Shown here in pieces: positions 4,999 to 6,178 of a stretch of DNA of 6,178 nt. Source of the stretch: Vicinamibacterales bacterium. GTDB lineage: Bacteria; Acidobacteriota; Vicinamibacteria; Vicinamibacterales; UBA8438. Made by a program: the position numbers and the translations under genes. The stretch covers positions 1 through 6,178 of the forward strand of contig JASLOY010000231.1 in the NCBI GenBank assembly GCA_030745255.1, written 5' to 3'. Each line of letters opens with the position of its first letter. The stretch's first letter is position 1. Under the pieces are notes generated by a model. The model was not told where the DNA came from. It ran no database searches and saw only the letters and a program-made list of their open reading frames with translations.

Positions 4999-5574
4999 TC
5001 ACGAGCGCCGCCTGGCCCGCTCCGAACGCCGAGGCGGCGGATTGAGCTCCAGCAGTCCTGCCGGCGGGTCGATCACGATCACCCCTGCTACCGGCTCGAT
5101 CCGCACGCAGATCGCCTCCACCAAAGGCACGAGAATCTCCGTCGGTCCGTGTTCGACGACCAACCGGTAGACGCCACCGTCACCTTCGACTCCGCTCACA
5201 GTGCCAACCGACGCGCCCTCGATCGTCTCCACCTGGCACCCGATCAGCTCATGGTGATAGAACACTCCGGCCGGCAGACGCTCGAGCGTCTCGGCCGGCA
5301 CACGGAGCTCGGCAGATGCCAACTGCTCCGCCTCCGTCATCGTCGCCACTTCGTCGAACGCCACGATCGGTCGATGTAGGTGAAACCGGACGTCTCGTAT
5401 CGACAATCGATCGACCCGGTCGCCACGCCGCACGTACAGCGCGTTTCCGGCGTGAAAACGCTCCTCGACGAAATCGGTGTCCGGATTCACGATGACCCGG
5501 CCGCGGTTACCGTGAGGCCGCGCGATACGCCCAACCGATACCATCGTGTCCCACTCCAGCCCCACACTAGACAT
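4999..5574 (-). CDS. rimM: Ribosome maturation factor RimM
   Basis: RimM binds the 30S head through protein S19 and helps late assembly of 16S rRNA helices. The protein has up to 191 residues. The N-terminal beta-barrel begins at VGRIARPHGNRGRVIVNPDTDFVEERF (about 14-40), and ALYVRRGDRVDRLSI and DEVATMTEAEQLASAELRVP follow. The PRC-barrel half begins near GVFYHHELIGCQVETIEGASVGTVSGV and continues through RLVVEHGPTEILVPLVEAICVRIEPVAGVIVIDPPAGLLEL. The last 15 residues are Arg-rich. The start is uncertain: ATG at 5574 has no clear Shine-Dalgarno sequence, GTG at 5565 has a weak AGAAG, and ATG at 5544 has GGAG with 9 bases of spacing. I keep 5574 because a WDxM stretch before VGRI looks family-like. 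The gene is 139 bases from khpA and 30 from trmD. Confidence 0.93.
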   Translation of the reverse strand: MSSVGLEWDTMVSVGRIARPHGNRGRVIVNPDTDFVEERFHAGNALYVRRGDRVDRLSIRDVRFHLHRPIVAFDEVATMTEAEQLASAELRVPAETLERLPAGVFYHHELIGCQVETIEGASVGTVSGVEGDGGVYRLVVEHGPTEILVPLVEAICVRIEPVAGVIVIDPPAGLLELNPPPRRSERARRRS

Positions 5575-5713
5575 CTTCTAACGATGGCATCGCAACGGTT
5601 GAAGCGGCCTCCTCGTCGCCTCGAGAGGTCCTGGTCCCCGCGCAGCGGGGATCTGAGAACAGCCACGTCAGCGTTGCGTAGCCGGACTTCCTCGGGGCGA
5701 CTTGCTAGCAATC
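5575..5713 (-). other. 139-base khpA-rimM spacer with a perfect GC hairpin
   Basis: This is the longest gap inside the operon. On the plus strand TCCCCGC (5635-5641) and GCGGGGA (5645-5651) form a perfect seven-base-pair stem with a three-base loop, followed in the minus direction by CC and no T-tract. It could be an RNA stability or processing element. GAGGAGG occurs at about 5615-5609 but no plausible gene follows it; a seven-codon frame (5590-5567) ends over the rimM start. No convincing promoter is seen. Confidence 0.4.
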
Positions 5714-5959
5714 CTATGGGGTGTCGACGAAGTCGACCATCACACGCCGGCCTTCGGGCTCGGCCACCAGCTCGGCAAGCGCCCGGATCGACGACGCGGT
5801 GCGCCCTTGACGCCCGATCATACGCCCCAGGTCGTGACCGGTGCTCGAGAGCTCGATATGGGTCACATCGCGGCCCTCACGTTCGATGACAGACACATCG
5901 TCGGATCGATCTGCCAGCGCTCGCCCAATGACCTCGACGACGTCGCGCGCGCGGCTCAC
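5714..5959 (-). CDS. khpA: KH-domain RNA-binding protein KhpA (YlqC family)
   Basis: This 81-residue protein consists of one KH domain, as in KhpA/YlqC, an RNA-binding protein that in some bacteria pairs with KhpB (EloR/Jag) and influences RNA metabolism and cell elongation. The N-terminal helix VVEVIGRALADRSDDV (7-22) leads to the strand VTHIELSS, and the RNA-binding GxxG loop is GRQG in LGRMIGRQGRTASSIRALAEL (44-64). The domain ends with the strand GRRVMVDFVD. Length is standard. It starts with GTG at 5959, overlapping a TGA of the upstream frame as GTGA, with AGGTGG at 5969-5964. The position between an upstream reading frame and rimM matches the conserved rpsP-khpA-rimM-trmD order. KhpB is not in the window. 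The assignment is firm. Confidence 0.93.
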   Translation of the reverse strand: MSRARDVVEVIGRALADRSDDVSVIEREGRDVTHIELSSTGHDLGRMIGRQGRTASSIRALAELVAEPEGRRVMVDFVDTP

Positions 5960-6132
5960 GTAGCCACCTGCGTATCGTCCCCACTCGCGTCTGCCGGCTC
6001 GTCAGCCGACGCGACCGGCGCCGCCGCACTCTCGGCAGTCGGCTCCGAAACTTCGGCTCCGGGCGGTGGCGGCGATTCCCTCCGGTGGGATGTGTCTCTG
6101 CCGCCCGACCTTAAGCGCGGAGGGCCGGAGAT
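5956..6132 (-). CDS. C-terminal tail of the gene upstream of khpA, possibly rpsP; frame blocked upstream
   Basis: The frame that ends in TGA at 5958-5956 inside the khpA start encodes a low-complexity tail rich in Pro, Ala, Asp, Glu and Ser (ESPPPPGAEVSEP, then SADEPADASGDDTQVAT). In this cluster the expected neighbour is rpsP (ribosomal protein S16), and long acidic-Ala tails are seen on some S16 proteins. However, the frame meets TAG at 6135-6133 and has no ATG, GTG or TTG start between there and the tail. None of the other minus frames up to 6178 reads like the S16 core. Either a frameshift or sequence error lies near 6080-6135, or the gene is degraded, or the tail belongs to another protein. 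The GTGA overlap with khpA is the main reason to believe it is coding. Confidence 0.4.
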   Translation of the reverse strand: MSGPPRLRSGGRDTSHRRESPPPPGAEVSEPTAESAAAPVASADEPADASGDDTQVAT

Positions 6133-6178
6133 CTATAGGTCGCTGCGTGCCCAAAGGTGCGCGTCGGTGCGGGACTGG

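Noticed and set aside
3144..5001. TGA recoding (TGA as an amino acid) to explain same-frame gene junctions
   Set aside because: TGA serves as a clean stop at the polX and RodZ-like gene ends, inside GTGA overlaps, and no conserved gene here contains an in-frame TGA.
4735..5379. 214-codon plus-strand open frame opposite trmD/rimM
   Set aside because: It is antisense to two conserved housekeeping genes, and its composition is that of a complementary-strand shadow.
5487..5711. Minus-strand TTG-start frame of 74 codons through the khpA-rimM gap
   Set aside because: It overlaps rimM in another frame, its Arg-rich sequence has no family features, and it has no ribosome-binding site.
1..6178. CRISPR arrays, tRNA genes, insertion sequences or attachment sites
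   Set aside because: I saw no regularly spaced repeats, cloverleaf-like sequences, transposase frames or long terminal repeats. The region reads as ordinary core chromosome.

Overview
The window is GC-rich bacterial chromosome with two convergent gene blocks and no mobile element, CRISPR array, tRNA or rRNA. A short plus-strand block (1-686) holds the 3' end of a PolX-type DNA polymerase and a coupled small protein of unknown function. A long minus-strand block (about 6132 down to 793) is a tightly packed operon built on the conserved ribosome-maturation cluster (upstream tail, probably rpsP)-khpA-rimM-trmD-rplS-rnhB. It continues into a small two-helix membrane protein, a ThiE/TenI-family protein, a RodZ-like membrane HTH protein and a repeat protein of unknown function. 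The GC content, the gene order and the protein styles suggest Acidobacteriota, probably the Vicinamibacteria group. That placement is inference from memory of such genomes, not a database result.

Layout, reading the minus operon in its own direction: a Pro/Ala/Asp/Glu-rich C-terminal tail of an upstream gene (6132-5956) overlaps khpA (5959-5714) in a GTGA junction. A 139-base gap with a perfect GC-rich hairpin follows, then rimM (5574-4999), trmD (4968-4225), rplS (4209-3856), a 64-base leader with competing hairpins, rnhB (3791-3144), a small membrane protein (3131-2787), thiE/tenI (2805-2110), the RodZ-like gene (2126-1317) and the repeat protein (1320-793). The last four genes are chained by overlaps or very short gaps, so translational coupling is likely. 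The 106 bases between the convergent blocks (687-792) hold hairpins that could end transcription, but no T-tracts.

How the genes work together: RimM (30S maturation), TrmD (tRNA m1G37 methylation), L19 (50S), KhpA (RNA-binding chaperone) and RNase HII (RNA removal from DNA) are growth-linked housekeeping functions. The distal genes add thiamine metabolism or salvage and a cell-envelope/cytoskeleton factor.

The most noteworthy observations are two strongly implied non-standard start codons, CTG for trmD and ATT for the small membrane protein. Each lies just after a same-frame TGA and behind a strong Shine-Dalgarno sequence. Also notable are a set of mutually exclusive pairings in front of rnhB that could mask its ribosome-binding site, ThiE ligand residues that are missing in the ThiE/TenI protein, and a coupled RodZ-like/repeat-protein pair. 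I did not find a clear, wholly new multi-gene system.
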